A stretch of 64,000 nucleotides of DNA, taken from contig DEBR01000004.1 of assembly GCA_002348615.1 (NCBI GenBank), positions 1 through 64,000 of the forward strand. The letters are read 5' to 3'. This document shows, in pieces, positions 25,394 to 34,077 of the stretch. The notes beneath the pieces were generated by a model that ran no database searches, was not told the origin of the DNA, and saw only the letters and a list, made by a program, of their open reading frames with translations. This DNA comes from Candidatus Saccharibacteria bacterium UBA2951. Its GTDB lineage: Bacteria; Patescibacteriota; Saccharimonadia; Saccharimonadales; Saccharimonadaceae. Made by a program: the position numbers and the translations under genes. Numbering within the stretch: the stretch's first letter is position 1; every line of letters begins with the position of its first letter.

Positions 25394-25957
25394 CTACAGC
25401 GAGTTGACAATAAGGCCGCTTACTAAGCCGACCAAGATAATGCCTCCGCCAAGAACGGCTGTTTCCGCGCCATCGCGGAAGCGGCCGGCACGGAGCATGT
25501 ACGCCCGTACATACCCGGCTACGAACAGCAACGCTACGGTAAGCACCACGCACGAACCAATCGCAAGTCTAATGTCCGGTACGACAAGCAGGGGGAGTAC
25601 CGATACGAAGCTCAGTATCAAATAACAGACGAATTCAATGAACGACGGAATGAAATAATGGCGGAACGCACTCTTCTTTTCGCGTCCGTCCAACTCGTCC
25701 AGGTAATGTTCGCTACTGTACTTAACGCTGGCTGAATTGAACCCGTTCACAATGATACTTACGATCGCAGTCGTGAGCAGAAGATGACGTTCCAAGCCGG
25801 CGATCCCAAGCGCCACCACTATACTTGCGCCGATTGCAAATCCGCCTTCGATCCCCTCAAGTGCTGCTAAAAAATATTCCGAACGGAAGGGTAAACGAAC
25901 GACACGTCGCCTCGCGTATAAAGGATGGTGCTTTGAGCTGGCTGATATCTTTTGCAT
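25394..25957 (-). CDS. VIT1/CCC1 family transporter-like membrane protein
   Basis: 187 residues with about five hydrophobic segments. The first contains ALEGIEGGFAIGASIV and the following helix NGFNSASVKYSSEHYLDELDG, which resemble the VIT1/CCC1 iron or manganese transporter family (first helix acidic residues and an xSxxSxYxS-like turn). It is likely a divalent metal carrier, but the metal cannot be read. TAAAAT lies 9 nt before the start. Confidence 0.7.
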   Translation of the reverse strand: MQKISASSKHHPLYARRRVVRLPFRSEYFLAALEGIEGGFAIGASIVVALGIAGLERHLLLTTAIVSIIVNGFNSASVKYSSEHYLDELDGREKKSAFRHYFIPSFIEFVCYLILSFVSVLPLLVVPDIRLAIGSCVVLTVALLFVAGYVRAYMLRAGRFRDGAETAVLGGGIILVGLVSGLIVNSL

Positions 25958-26012
25958 ATTGCGGTAATTTTAGCAGAGTAAGTCGTGCGTGGTAAGACAC
26001 AGCCGTAACCGG

Positions 26013-26018
26013 TATACT
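26013..26018 (+). promoter_or_regulatory. -10 box of the DUF475 gene
   Basis: TATACT ends 7 nt before the ATG at 26026. Confidence 0.55.
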
Positions 26019-26025
26019 AACTGGT

Positions 26026-27054
26026 ATGTCCAACCGCCTTCATAAATCGCATCCGCTTCGCATATTCTTCGTCAGCGGACTTTTGACAATACTTAGCCTC
26101 GGCCTTGTAGGAGGATTCATCGGCCCGGAGGCTTTGTTCATCGCAAGCGTTCTTATCCTTGTAGAAATCACGTTCAGCTTTGAGAACGCGATAATCAATG
26201 CAAAGATTCTTTCAGGTGTCAGCGAATTTTGGCGTAAGATTTTCATTACCGTCGGTATATTGATCGCGGTAGTCGGAATGCGGCTGATCTTTCCCATCCT
26301 CGTGGTATCACTTACAGCCGGTCTAGGGTTTGGAAGCGTCCTTGACCTTGCCTTGAACCACCCGAAGGAATATGCGCACGAGCTGCACGACGCGCATGTA
26401 CCGATCGCTGCTTTCGGTGGCATGTTTCTTCTGATGCTTTGCCTGCAGTTCTTCTTTGATCCTGGCAGAAAAGTACGTTGGATAAGCATCATCGAACGAC
26501 CAATGCAGTCGATGAGCAGATGGTGGATGTACACTGCGGTCTGTCTGGCAGTGCTCGGTGCATTAAGTTGGGCGCCGTTCAATCCCGAACCTCGTTCCAC
26601 GCTTATCGCCGGCCTGGTAGGTATTGGTGCGTACATATTAATCCACGGTTTCACAGAGCTATTCAGCCGGCGTCAAAAAGCCGTACAGACAGGCGCCCTC
26701 AAAACCGGTATGGCGGGATTCATGTCCTTCCTATATCTTGAGGTACTCGATGCCAGCTTCAGTTTTGACGGCGTTATCGGTGCATTCGCGGTAACACAAG
26801 ATGTCCTACTCATCACTCTGGGCCTTGGCATCGGAGCACTCTGGGTACGTAGCCTGACTATTTTTATGGTCGAGCACAAAGTCCTTCATGCCTACCGGTT
26901 TTTAGAACACGGCGCTCACTATACAATCGGAGTTCTGTCGGCCGTGTTACTTGCCGGAATATTCTTCGACGTACCTGAAGTTATTGCCGGCGGAGCGGGA
27001 ATTATGATCATCACAGCGTCGATACTCAGCTCGCTTCGGCGTAAACACTCGTGA
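26026..27054 (+). CDS. DUF475 family membrane protein (TerC-like)
   Basis: 342 residues with eight or nine hydrophobic helices. FSFENAIINAKIL in the second helix and FLYLEVLDASFSFDGVIGAFA in the sixth are the paired acidic motifs of the DUF475/TerC superfamily. Such proteins are thought to export Mn or other metals. Its neighbour is a VIT-type transporter, so the two may form a metal-handling pair, an inference from position. Confidence 0.88.
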   Translation: MSNRLHKSHPLRIFFVSGLLTILSLGLVGGFIGPEALFIASVLILVEITFSFENAIINAKILSGVSEFWRKIFITVGILIAVVGMRLIFPILVVSLTAGLGFGSVLDLALNHPKEYAHELHDAHVPIAAFGGMFLLMLCLQFFFDPGRKVRWISIIERPMQSMSRWWMYTAVCLAVLGALSWAPFNPEPRSTLIAGLVGIGAYILIHGFTELFSRRQKAVQTGALKTGMAGFMSFLYLEVLDASFSFDGVIGAFAVTQDVLLITLGLGIGALWVRSLTIFMVEHKVLHAYRFLEHGAHYTIGVLSAVLLAGIFFDVPEVIAGGAGIMIITASILSSLRRKHS

Positions 27055-27073
27055 CAACTCGTAATATTTGTGC

Positions 27074-27158
27074 TATAATGTTGTTATAAGTAATCAATGC
27101 TGGGAGGCCTAGGACTTAGTCCCGGCCGTTCGCACCACAGAAAGGGTTTTTACTAATC
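27074..27158 (+). promoter_or_regulatory. Promoter and leader of rplA
   Basis: TATAAT at 27074-27079 is followed by an 80-nt leader containing GGGAGGCCTAGGACTTAGTC and CCGGCCGTTCGCACCAC, able to form a GC-rich stem (GGCC/GGCC and GGGA...TCCC). L1 in many bacteria binds such a leader to repress itself; autoregulation here is an inference. Confidence 0.45.
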
Positions 27159-28154
27159 ATGGCTAAGAAAGCCGAATTAATCGAACAGGCTCAAAAGCTT
27201 GGGATTGAAGTGTCAGAAAAGAACACCATTGCCGAACTTGAAGAAGTCATCGCAGGCGCAGCCACTCCTGTCGCCGCAGAAGAAACTGCTGAGGTAAAGC
27301 AGGAAAAAGCCGCCGCCAAGGCTGGTAAGCGTAGCGAAAAAGCGCTCCGCGAAGCCGAAGAAAAGGCCGAGAAAGAAGCTCGTAAGGCTGCCGGTGACAC
27401 TAGTGCTCAGTCAGATGAAGAACCAAACCGCAAAAAAGGACCGGCTCCAAAGGTGCGTTCAAAACTGGAACGCCGCGGCAAGAACTACCGCAAGCTGGCT
27501 GAACAGGTTGAAGCAGGCAAAGTATATGGCCTTCGGGAAGCACTCGAACTTGCTACCAAAACCAATCCAGTCAAATTTGATGCCAGTGTTGAAATTCACG
27601 TCCGCCTAGGAGTTGATCCACGTCAAGCCGACCAAAACATCCGTTCTACCGTCGTACTGCCGAACGGTTCCGGTAAGACGGTTCGGGTCGCCGTTTTCGC
27701 CCCTGAAGGCGACCACGCCGCCGCGACCAAGGCCGGTGCCGACATCGTCGGTGACGAAACGTTCATCAAGCAGCTCGACAAAGAAGAATTGAACTTCGAT
27801 GTCCTGATCGCGACTCCACAGTACATGCCGAAACTTGGTAAGTACGCCCGTCTGCTCGGTCCTCGCGGCTTAATGCCGAACCCCAAGAGCGGTACGGTCG
27901 CGACCGATGTCGCCAAGGCTGTGACTGAAGCGAAGGCCGGTAAGGTTGAATACCGTGTCGACAAGCAAGCGATCGTTCACCTAGCCGTCGGTAAGGTATC
28001 GTTTGGTGCCGACAAGCTGGAGCAGAACGCTCATGCCTTCTTTGACAGCCTGCAGTCACAAAAGCCTTCAAGCCTTAAGTCTGCCTACGTCAAATCAACC
28101 AGTGTCAGCACTACGATGGGTCCTGGCATCAAAGTTGAAAACGTCGTCAACTAA
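27159..28154 (+). CDS. rplA: 50S ribosomal protein L1 with long N-terminal extension
   Basis: 331 residues against a usual length near 230. Residues 104-331 are a complete L1 (GKNYRKLAEQV, TRGLRE-like KVYGLREALELATKT, FDASVEIHVRLGVDPRQADQ, LGPRGLMPNPKSGTV). Residues 1-35 look like a small SAP/HeH-type helical motif (AELIEQAQKLGIEVSEKNT), and residues 36-103 are a Lys/Glu/Ala-rich charged helix. The extension may bind nucleic acid or another ribosome part. It is transcribed alone. Confidence 0.95.
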   Translation: MAKKAELIEQAQKLGIEVSEKNTIAELEEVIAGAATPVAAEETAEVKQEKAAAKAGKRSEKALREAEEKAEKEARKAAGDTSAQSDEEPNRKKGPAPKVRSKLERRGKNYRKLAEQVEAGKVYGLREALELATKTNPVKFDASVEIHVRLGVDPRQADQNIRSTVVLPNGSGKTVRVAVFAPEGDHAAATKAGADIVGDETFIKQLDKEELNFDVLIATPQYMPKLGKYARLLGPRGLMPNPKSGTVATDVAKAVTEAKAGKVEYRVDKQAIVHLAVGKVSFGADKLEQNAHAFFDSLQSQKPSSLKSAYVKSTSVSTTMGPGIKVENVVN

Positions 28155-28208
28155 GCAAAGGAGGGGCTCGCCCCTCCGCTTAAAGCTCGGTAAGAGCCTC
28201 GTTATAAG

Positions 28209-28239
28209 ACTACCCAGACTAGAGTTCTGGGTAGTTTTA
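28209..28239 (+). terminator. Intrinsic terminator after rplA
   Basis: ACTACCCAGA and TCTGGGTAGT form a perfect 10-bp stem followed by TTTTAT. A GC-rich hairpin without a T run (GGAGGGGC/GCCCCTCC, 28160-28177) lies just upstream. Confidence 0.88.
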
Positions 28240-28276
28240 TGTCATAATGCAATGAACGAAGAGAGGGATTTACTTT

Positions 28277-29197
28277 ATGCGACAATACCTTGATCTGCTG
28301 CAAGATATTCTTGATAACGGGGCCGAGAAGACCGACCGGACCGGAACAGGAACTAAAAGCGTGTTCGGACGCCAGGTGCGATATGACTTATCGGACGGAT
28401 TCCCAGCTGTAACTACCAAAAAGTTGTACTTCAACTCCGTCGTGCACGAACTGCTGTGGTTCTTGAAAGGTACCGGTAATATAGAATACTTGGCACAGAA
28501 CAATGTGCACATTTGGGATGAATGGCCGTTCAAGGCGTACCTGGAAAAGAACGACCTTCCTATCCCCGAAGTTAATTCGGAAGAGTGGAAGTCGCAGATG
28601 AAAGATTTCATCGGGAGAGTCGCTACCGACCATGACTTCGCTGAAAAATGGGGCGACCTAGGACCCGTGTATGGGGTACAGTGGCGCAAATGGCCGGATG
28701 GGCAGGGCAGTTACATTGACCAGATCGCGAATGCCATCCGCATGATCAAGGAGACGCCGGATTCCCGTCGTATCATCGTGAGCGCCTGGAACGTGGCCGA
28801 AATAGACGAGATCGTACGCATTGGCGGGTTGCCACCATGCCACAGCTTGTTCCAATTCTATGTAGTGAACGGCACGCTTAGCCTGCACCTATACCAGCGA
28901 TCAGCCGATACGTTCCTTGGCGTTCCATTCAATATAGCGTCGTACTCCTTGCTGCTCGCCATGATCGCACAGGTCACCGGCCTTAAGCCTGGTGAATTCG
29001 TTCACACGCTCGCCGATACCCACATTTATTCGAACCATTTCGAGCAGGTAAAAGAACAGCTGTCGCGCACACCAAAAGACCTGCCGTCACTGTGGCTTAA
29101 TCCGGACATCAAGAATATCGATGATTTCACGTTCGAAGACATACGTCTTGAAGGCTATGACCCGGACCCTCCAATCAAAGCCCCGATTGCAGTTTGA
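28277..29197 (+). CDS. thyA: Thymidylate synthase
   Basis: 306 residues with the ThyA motifs RTGTGTKSVFGRQVRYDL, GDLGPVYGVQWR, RRIIVSAWN and the active site PPCHSLFQFYV (Cys nucleophile). It methylates dUMP using methylene-THF. The partner folA, which regenerates THF, is 280 bp downstream on the other strand. The start at 28277 is chosen for its GAGAGG site and alignment. Confidence 0.97.
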   Translation: MRQYLDLLQDILDNGAEKTDRTGTGTKSVFGRQVRYDLSDGFPAVTTKKLYFNSVVHELLWFLKGTGNIEYLAQNNVHIWDEWPFKAYLEKNDLPIPEVNSEEWKSQMKDFIGRVATDHDFAEKWGDLGPVYGVQWRKWPDGQGSYIDQIANAIRMIKETPDSRRIIVSAWNVAEIDEIVRIGGLPPCHSLFQFYVVNGTLSLHLYQRSADTFLGVPFNIASYSLLLAMIAQVTGLKPGEFVHTLADTHIYSNHFEQVKEQLSRTPKDLPSLWLNPDIKNIDDFTFEDIRLEGYDPDPPIKAPIAV

Positions 29198-29221
29198 TGC
29201 CTCTATGTGTAGTCTTATCGT

Positions 29222-29482
29222 ATGACAGGACCATTCAAACGCTACGACGAAACGATGCTTCAGGCAATCGCTTCCCAGCCGCTGCCGGCACTGCTACTTA
29301 ACGCGCTGCTACGCGGCGCGGCATTCTCACTCGCCATAGAATTGATATCACTTATGAGCGGACTTGCTCTTAACGGGGTCGTTCAGATGCTCATACTTGC
29401 CCTCGTCTTTAGCGTTTTGGTGTTCAGCTTTGACATCATTGAAAAATACTGGGCGCAAACCCGGCTCAACAAGCACTCTTAG
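29222..29482 (+). CDS. Small two-helix membrane protein
   Basis: 86 residues with two hydrophobic helices (about 22-46 and 50-70) and charged ends. It overlaps the 3' end of folA by 4 nt on the opposite strand. Function unknown. Confidence 0.6.
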   Translation: MTGPFKRYDETMLQAIASQPLPALLLNALLRGAAFSLAIELISLMSGLALNGVVQMLILALVFSVLVFSFDIIEKYWAQTRLNKHS

Positions 29483-29961
29483 ATTCGGTCGTATATTGTA
29501 AAATCGTACGCGTATTTGTTGCGCTCGTCGGCTTCGTGATGGTCGCGTGATACTTCTTGCCAAATGTCAGGTTTAATCTTCGGGAAAAACACGGTGGCTT
29601 CAGGAAAACTTGCCTTGATATACGTAACGTACAATCTGTCCATGTCGTCGATTGCCTGGGCATAAATTTGTCCGCCACCAATGACGAATATTGGGTATCG
29701 CGCGAGTTCATAAGCGGACTCAAGGCTCGCTGCCGTGAGTACTCCAGGTATGCCGACCGGCCTGCTACTAACGACGATATTCTCACGGTCCGGCAGAGGC
29801 CGCCCGATACTTTCGAATGTCTTTCGCCCCATGATTATGCTTCCGCCAGTGGTGACTTTCTTGAAATGCGCTAGGTCAGCGGGCACGTCCCGCGACCACA
29901 TCATGTCGTTATTAGCACCAATTCCCATGTGCTCGTCTACTGCGACAACGATTGCTTTCAT
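29479..29961 (-). CDS. folA: Dihydrofolate reductase
   Basis: 160 residues with VAVDEHMGIGANNDMMWSRDVPADLAHFK (here Ser-Arg-Asp in the place of the common LPxD), GRKTFESIGRPLPDRENIV and FVIGGGQIYAQA. It reduces DHF produced by ThyA. TAAAAT lies 6 nt before the ATG, a leaderless layout. Confidence 0.95.
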   Translation of the reverse strand: MKAIVVAVDEHMGIGANNDMMWSRDVPADLAHFKKVTTGGSIIMGRKTFESIGRPLPDRENIVVSSRPVGIPGVLTAASLESAYELARYPIFVIGGGQIYAQAIDDMDRLYVTYIKASFPEATVFFPKIKPDIWQEVSRDHHEADERNKYAYDFTIYDRI

Positions 29962-29979
29962 GGGCTAATTTTAGCATGC

Positions 29980-29985
29980 TATACT
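29980..29985 (+). promoter_or_regulatory. -10 box of the HIT protein gene
   Basis: TATACT ends 8 nt before the ATG at 29994. It is back to back with the folA promoter (TAAAAT on the other strand at 29968-29973). Confidence 0.55.
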
Positions 29986-29993
29986 TCCAAACG

Positions 29994-30371
29994 ATGAACA
30001 TGAGAACCCCAGAGAACCAGGCGGCCTACGAGACTTTTAAACAGACATACGAAGGGGAGTGTGTCTTCTGTGATATGAGCGAGCGCGAACCCAAGCAGAT
30101 ACTCGAGACGAATGAAACGATGATGATTGTAGAAAACTACTTCCCGTACCATATATGGGACAACTTCGTAGTCGCGGACCACCGCATGATCGTCCCAAAG
30201 CGACACCTTGGCAGCCTGGACACGTTCAACGAAAAAGAGCGGAGCGACTACTTCGACCTGCTGCGTCAGTACGAAGCCGAGCATTACTCATTCTACTCAC
30301 GCGCACCGTCAAATACCTCCCGCACCGTCTACCATTTGCACACCCATCTTTTCAAGCCTATCGGCTACTAA
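29994..30371 (+). CDS. HIT-domain protein
   Basis: 125 residues. CVFCDMSEREPKQIL and, near the C-terminus, HLHTHLF fit the HIT histidine triad (H-x-H-x-H-x-x) of nucleotide hydrolases and transferases. VVADHRMIVPKRHLGSL is also typical. Its substrate is probably a nucleotide derivative, consistent with the nucleotide gene neighbourhood. Confidence 0.82.
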   Translation: MNMRTPENQAAYETFKQTYEGECVFCDMSEREPKQILETNETMMIVENYFPYHIWDNFVVADHRMIVPKRHLGSLDTFNEKERSDYFDLLRQYEAEHYSFYSRAPSNTSRTVYHLHTHLFKPIGY

Positions 30372-30380
30372 AGCATATGC

Positions 30381-30386
30381 TACAAT
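30381..30386 (+). promoter_or_regulatory. -10 box of dcd
   Basis: TACAAT ends 12 nt before the ATG at 30399, leaving at most a few leader bases. Confidence 0.5.
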
Positions 30387-30398
30387 TACTGGTAGTTT

Positions 30399-31121
30399 AT
30401 GGGAGTATATAGCAACACCGAAATCCGGGCAGCGATTAATGATGACACGATCGTCTGCGTACCGTTCAATGACAGTCACGTATCCGAAGCCAGCTTGGAC
30501 TTCACGCTTGGACATTATTTTTACAAGCAGGAGTACCAGCCAGAAGCCGCGGGGGTTTATAACCCGTTTGACGAGGCTGATGTGGCGCGTTACTTCAAAG
30601 GTCCGCTCGAAGCCATGCCACACAAGGAGTGGTGCGAAAAGAACGGTGTCAAACTGTTCGACAACATTCCCGAAGACCACCCGATCATCGTGCTCCAGCC
30701 TGGTGAGCGCATTTTGGGACACACGCACGAATTCGTTGGTATCCGCGCGCACGGCGGTGCCTGCGAGGTAAAAAGTCGGTCTAGCTGGGGACGCAACGGA
30801 GTTGCCGTCTGTTTTGACGCCGGCTGGGTAGACCCTGGTTACATCAACCGAATTACGCTCGAAATTTATAACTTAAATATGCATGAAAGCGTCGTTCTCC
30901 CAGTTGGCGAGCGCGTCGGTCAACTTATTTTTCACCACACCGGACCGGTCGAGGGCGGCTATGCCGAAGGTCGCGGTGGCATGAGCGGTAAATACCAGCA
31001 TACGGACGATTTAGACGAGCTTATTCGTACGTGGCGGCCAGAAATGATGCTTCCGCGGGCATTCAAAGACTCACGTGTTGCTGCTCCTATCATTCCTGGC
31101 ATGACCGATGGAATGAAGTAA
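30399..31121 (+). CDS. dcd: dCTP deaminase/dUTPase family protein
   Basis: 240 residues of the trimeric dUTPase/Dcd fold. EVKSRSSWGRNGVAVCFDAGWVDPGYINRITLEIYN carries the signature of Dcd (RSSxxR and AGxxDPGYxxxxTLE). The protein is longer than E. coli Dcd (193) because of an insert around residues 50-90 and a C-terminal extension. It supplies dUTP or dUMP to ThyA. tmk follows with no gap. Confidence 0.87.
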   Translation: MGVYSNTEIRAAINDDTIVCVPFNDSHVSEASLDFTLGHYFYKQEYQPEAAGVYNPFDEADVARYFKGPLEAMPHKEWCEKNGVKLFDNIPEDHPIIVLQPGERILGHTHEFVGIRAHGGACEVKSRSSWGRNGVAVCFDAGWVDPGYINRITLEIYNLNMHESVVLPVGERVGQLIFHHTGPVEGGYAEGRGGMSGKYQHTDDLDELIRTWRPEMMLPRAFKDSRVAAPIIPGMTDGMK

Positions 31122-31793
31122 ATGGGACTATTCATAGCAATCGAAGGTGGAGACGGCTCGGGCAAAGGAACGCACTCTGAACTTCTGCTACAACACATGA
31201 TTAGTACCGGCTACGAAGCTACAAAAATCAGCTTTCCGCGCTACGGCGAAGACTCGGCCTACTACGTTGAAAAGTACCTGAACGGTGCGTACGGGCAAGC
31301 CGATGATGTGCCAGCCGACCTTGGCGTCCTGCCATACGCGATCGATCGCTATGCTGCCAGCGCGGACATCCGTCAAAAGCTCGTGGGCGATAAATCAGTC
31401 GTTATCGCAGATCGCTATATGGCAAGCAACCTAGCCCACCAGGGCACTAAAATTGATGACGAACCTGCACGCCATGATTTTTATGAACGTACCAAAACGA
31501 CTGAATATGGTGTACTTAGCATTCCAAAGCCAGACAAGACAATCGTACTTGTCATGCCAACCGCACATATGCAATCAAATGTCGATAAAAAAGCCGCTCG
31601 CTCGTACACAGAACTAAAGCGCGACATTCATGAAGCAAATGCTGACCACTTAGAAAAGGCGAAAGCGAACTTTGAAGAATTATGCCGGGTATATCCGGAT
31701 GAATTCACTGCAGTTTACTGTACGGACGATTCAGGGGCTATGCGGCCAATCGACGAAATCCAGCAGGAAATCCGCGATATTATCGGTGTCTGA
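31122..31793 (+). CDS. tmk: Thymidylate kinase
   Basis: 223 residues. A Walker A motif EGGDGSGKGTHSELL (residues 7-21) and ADRYMASNLAHQG (DRY motif) are present. It phosphorylates dTMP to dTDP and directly follows dcd in one transcript. Its last 14 nt overlap the convergent gene at 31780. Confidence 0.94.
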   Translation: MGLFIAIEGGDGSGKGTHSELLLQHMISTGYEATKISFPRYGEDSAYYVEKYLNGAYGQADDVPADLGVLPYAIDRYAASADIRQKLVGDKSVVIADRYMASNLAHQGTKIDDEPARHDFYERTKTTEYGVLSIPKPDKTIVLVMPTAHMQSNVDKKAARSYTELKRDIHEANADHLEKAKANFEELCRVYPDEFTAVYCTDDSGAMRPIDEIQQEIRDIIGV

Positions 31794-32676
31794 CAAGCGC
31801 AAAATAAAGACTCGTCGTCGCTAAGACGGCCGTCGAACGTTCGCGGCGATCTTTTTCGGTGATGAACGGTTCGACAATGTCATGACCAGCTCCAGCGAAT
31901 ACAGCATCACGTTCCATACGCTCCGGAGCAGTCATTTTTTCATCACTGAGAACGCGCTTGACCGCGCGGACAGCACGAATTTCTTCGCGGGTAGTAAACG
32001 CAGCCTCATCAATTAAAAATATCGAGGACTTCACGATGTTATATATCGTGCCGTTCTCGGTAATGACATCGGCTGCAGCCCGTTTACGCTTGGCCTTTAT
32101 TCCTCCATCGGACATATAAAAGTCGTAGGTGATGCGCGCCGAATCCTTACTATCGTAGGTTTCGCCGAATACGAACCCTGCTTCGGCAAGGACAGGCGAG
32201 TCTGGCAGCTGTCTGACGGCATCGTCAAGCTGATGTCCTACTTCCCAGTCACCGAGTTGGTCGACATGGCCGAGCTCTGCCGAAACACCCTTGCCAGTGT
32301 AGGTAGCAGCAAGTGCCCAGTCCGAGTCGCTCATAGTGCTCGTACGACGTTCGATATCAAGCAAGCTTACTTCCGGCCAATTATCATCTGAATCGAGTAG
32401 CTGACCGTTTAAGGCCGCTCGTGTCATTAAGCGATAACGGTGAAAATGCGCCTCCCTGCGACTTCGTTCAGGGGTAATTGCTTGGGCTAGCTTAAAAGCG
32501 AGTTCTTTGTTACGGGGAGCTCCGGGAAACGTCTTCTCTAGGTTGTTTAGCGCAGTGTTAGCATCGTTTAAAAATGCCAACCTGCTCTTAACGGCAGGAG
32601 GAGTTTCGCTATCAGTCTCATGTCGTCGAGCCAACTCTAAGTCGGTGTGGCTGACTTTTGATGTTTCCGCACTCAT
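31780..32676 (-). CDS. Protein of unknown function
   Basis: 298 residues, highly charged, without membrane segments or signal peptide. I recognise no domain. The C-terminal part (from about residue 195) alternates strands and helices (SARITYDFYMSDGGIKAK, GTIYNIVKSSIFLI). TACAAT lies 10 nt before the ATG. It converges on tmk with a 14-nt overlap. Confidence 0.65.
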   Translation of the reverse strand: MSAETSKVSHTDLELARRHETDSETPPAVKSRLAFLNDANTALNNLEKTFPGAPRNKELAFKLAQAITPERSRREAHFHRYRLMTRAALNGQLLDSDDNWPEVSLLDIERRTSTMSDSDWALAATYTGKGVSAELGHVDQLGDWEVGHQLDDAVRQLPDSPVLAEAGFVFGETYDSKDSARITYDFYMSDGGIKAKRKRAAADVITENGTIYNIVKSSIFLIDEAAFTTREEIRAVRAVKRVLSDEKMTAPERMERDAVFAGAGHDIVEPFITEKDRRERSTAVLATTSLYFALVRHR

Positions 32677-32745
32677 CTAAAAATCTATTGTATCATAGTT
32701 TAAGCATTTTAGCAATCGATCCTTGTATCCCAAGACCATATCTGT

Positions 32746-32901
32746 TATATTAGGCGAAGACATTACCGAAGACAGTAGCCGCGAATGATATGTCAAACGC
32801 TTAATCCGCTACCGAGGCAATCTATCTTGTTTCACGTCGTAGTGTCGATCCGTTCATTAACAATGTGGTCGAACAATAACTAAAGAGTAGGAGTTTATCC
32901 A
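32746..32901 (+). promoter_or_regulatory. Promoter and leader of rplJ-rplL
   Basis: A TATATT -10 at 32746-32751 is followed by about 140 nt of untranslated leader with GAAGACATTACCGAAGACAG and GGTAGC-like elements, ending in GTAGGAG before the rplJ GTG. Long rplJ leaders usually bind the L10-L12 complex for autoregulation; that role is inferred. Confidence 0.5.
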
Positions 32902-33426
32902 GTGGCTATTTCACGCGATAAAAAACAAGCTTTAGTTGCCCAGATGACCGACGCGCTGACAAGTTCCAAGCTGACCGTTTTTGCTCAGTACAAGGACTTA
33001 AGTGTCGCCGACCTGCAAGAACTGCGCCGCGCGGCTCGTGAAGCCGGCGTTACCATTACGGTCATCAAGAACCGTCTGGTACGCGTCGCTATGAGCCAAG
33101 TTGAAACCTACAAGGATACCGATACGTCGGCCCTTGAAGGTCAGCTGCTCTACGCTATTTCGTCTGACGACGAAGTCGCTCCGGCACAGGTGCTCGACAA
33201 GTTCGCTAAAACTCACCCGGCACTTCAATTCGTCGGTGGTTTTTCAGACGAAGGTCTAGCGCTCAGCGCCGAAGACGTCAAAGCCCTGGCTGGCCTGCCA
33301 AGCAAGAATCAGCTTATCGCTGAAGTCGTTGCTCAGCTGCTTAGCCCGGTACACGACGTTACGAACGCGCTTTCTGGCAACCTTCACGCGCTACTCGATG
33401 GCGTAGAAGCTAAAGCTGCAGCTTAA
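32902..33426 (+). CDS. rplJ: 50S ribosomal protein L10
   Basis: 174 residues from GTG: AISRDKKQALVAQMTDALTS, VFAQYKDLSVADLQELRRAA and VIKNRLVRVAM are the L10 core, and the C-terminal helix NLHALLDGVEAKAAA binds L12 dimers. It anchors the ribosomal stalk. Confidence 0.96.
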   Translation: MAISRDKKQALVAQMTDALTSSKLTVFAQYKDLSVADLQELRRAAREAGVTITVIKNRLVRVAMSQVETYKDTDTSALEGQLLYAISSDDEVAPAQVLDKFAKTHPALQFVGGFSDEGLALSAEDVKALAGLPSKNQLIAEVVAQLLSPVHDVTNALSGNLHALLDGVEAKAAA

Positions 33427-33453
33427 GCTGCAAATAATTTAAGTAAATAATTA

Positions 33454-33565
33454 GTCTCCAACGGAGACAAGGGGAAAAACGCAGCCGGTCTCGAGCGATT
33501 TATTCGCTCGCACCGCGCGATGAGAAAAACCGTAGGTTTGTCTTATTTCCCGAAGGGAGAATTTC
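33454..33565 (+). promoter_or_regulatory. Hairpins between rplJ and rplL
   Basis: GTCTCC/GGAGAC (33454-33468) and the larger CGAGCGA/TCGCTCG stem are followed by AAACC/GGTTT. The 139-nt spacer is long for this gene pair. It may adjust the fourfold excess of L12 over L10, an inference. Confidence 0.4.
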
Positions 33566-33949
33566 ATGGCTGATGTTAAAAAGCTCGCTGAAGAGCTGAC
33601 GAAGCTGACCGTACTAGAGGTCAACGAACTAAAGAACGTCCTTAAGGACGAATACGGCATTGAGCCGGCTGCTGCCGCAGTCGCCGTTGCCGGTCCTGCT
33701 GCTGGCGCTGACGCCGGTGCAGCTGCTGCTGACGAAAAGAGCGAATTCACCGTTACCCTTAAAGACGCCGGTGCTCAAAAAGTCGCTGTCATTAAGGCAG
33801 TCAAAGAAATCACCGGTCTTGGCCTGGGTGAATCAAAAGCAATCGTTGACGGCGCTCCTGCTGCCGTTAAGGAAAAGGTTTCTAAAGACGAAGCAGAAGC
33901 CGCTAAGAAGCAGCTTGAAGAAGCTGGCGCAACCGTCGAACTTAGCTAA
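33566..33949 (+). CDS. rplL: 50S ribosomal protein L7/L12
   Basis: 127 residues: N-terminal dimerisation helices, an Ala/Gly hinge (AAAAVAVAGPAAGADAGAAA, about 32-52) and the C-terminal factor-binding domain EFTVTLKDAGAQKVAVIKAVKEITGLGLGESKAIVDGAP. Its site is AAGGGAGAA. A terminator follows. Confidence 0.98.
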   Translation: MADVKKLAEELTKLTVLEVNELKNVLKDEYGIEPAAAAVAVAGPAAGADAGAAAADEKSEFTVTLKDAGAQKVAVIKAVKEITGLGLGESKAIVDGAPAAVKEKVSKDEAEAAKKQLEEAGATVELS

Positions 33950-33986
33950 TCTGGCAATCAACGACCACATTGTTTGAATAAACAGC

Positions 33987-34018
33987 GACCGCTCGAGCAA
34001 TCGGGCGGTCTTTGTTTT
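33987..34018 (+). terminator. Intrinsic terminator after rplL
   Basis: GACCGC and GCGGTC pair with inner CG pairs and are followed by TTTGTTTT. Confidence 0.8.
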
Positions 34019-34077
34019 GGTAACAAAATACAACGAAATTTTTTCTACCTCTTAAAATCGTGTGGATAAGATTCTCG

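Noticed and set aside
23118..27158. Misassembly separating rplK from rplA
   Set aside because: Each has a complete promoter or terminator of its own and the genes between are intact, so a real gene order is more likely; long reads would settle it.
28160..28177. GGAGGGGC/GCCCCTCC hairpin as the rplA terminator
   Set aside because: It has no T run; the stem at 28209-28239 with TTTT is the better terminator.
30208..30771. 187-residue plus-strand frame overlapping the HIT gene and dcd
   Set aside because: Out of frame with two recognisable genes; its Thr/Arg/Ser-rich sequence is typical of a shifted frame.
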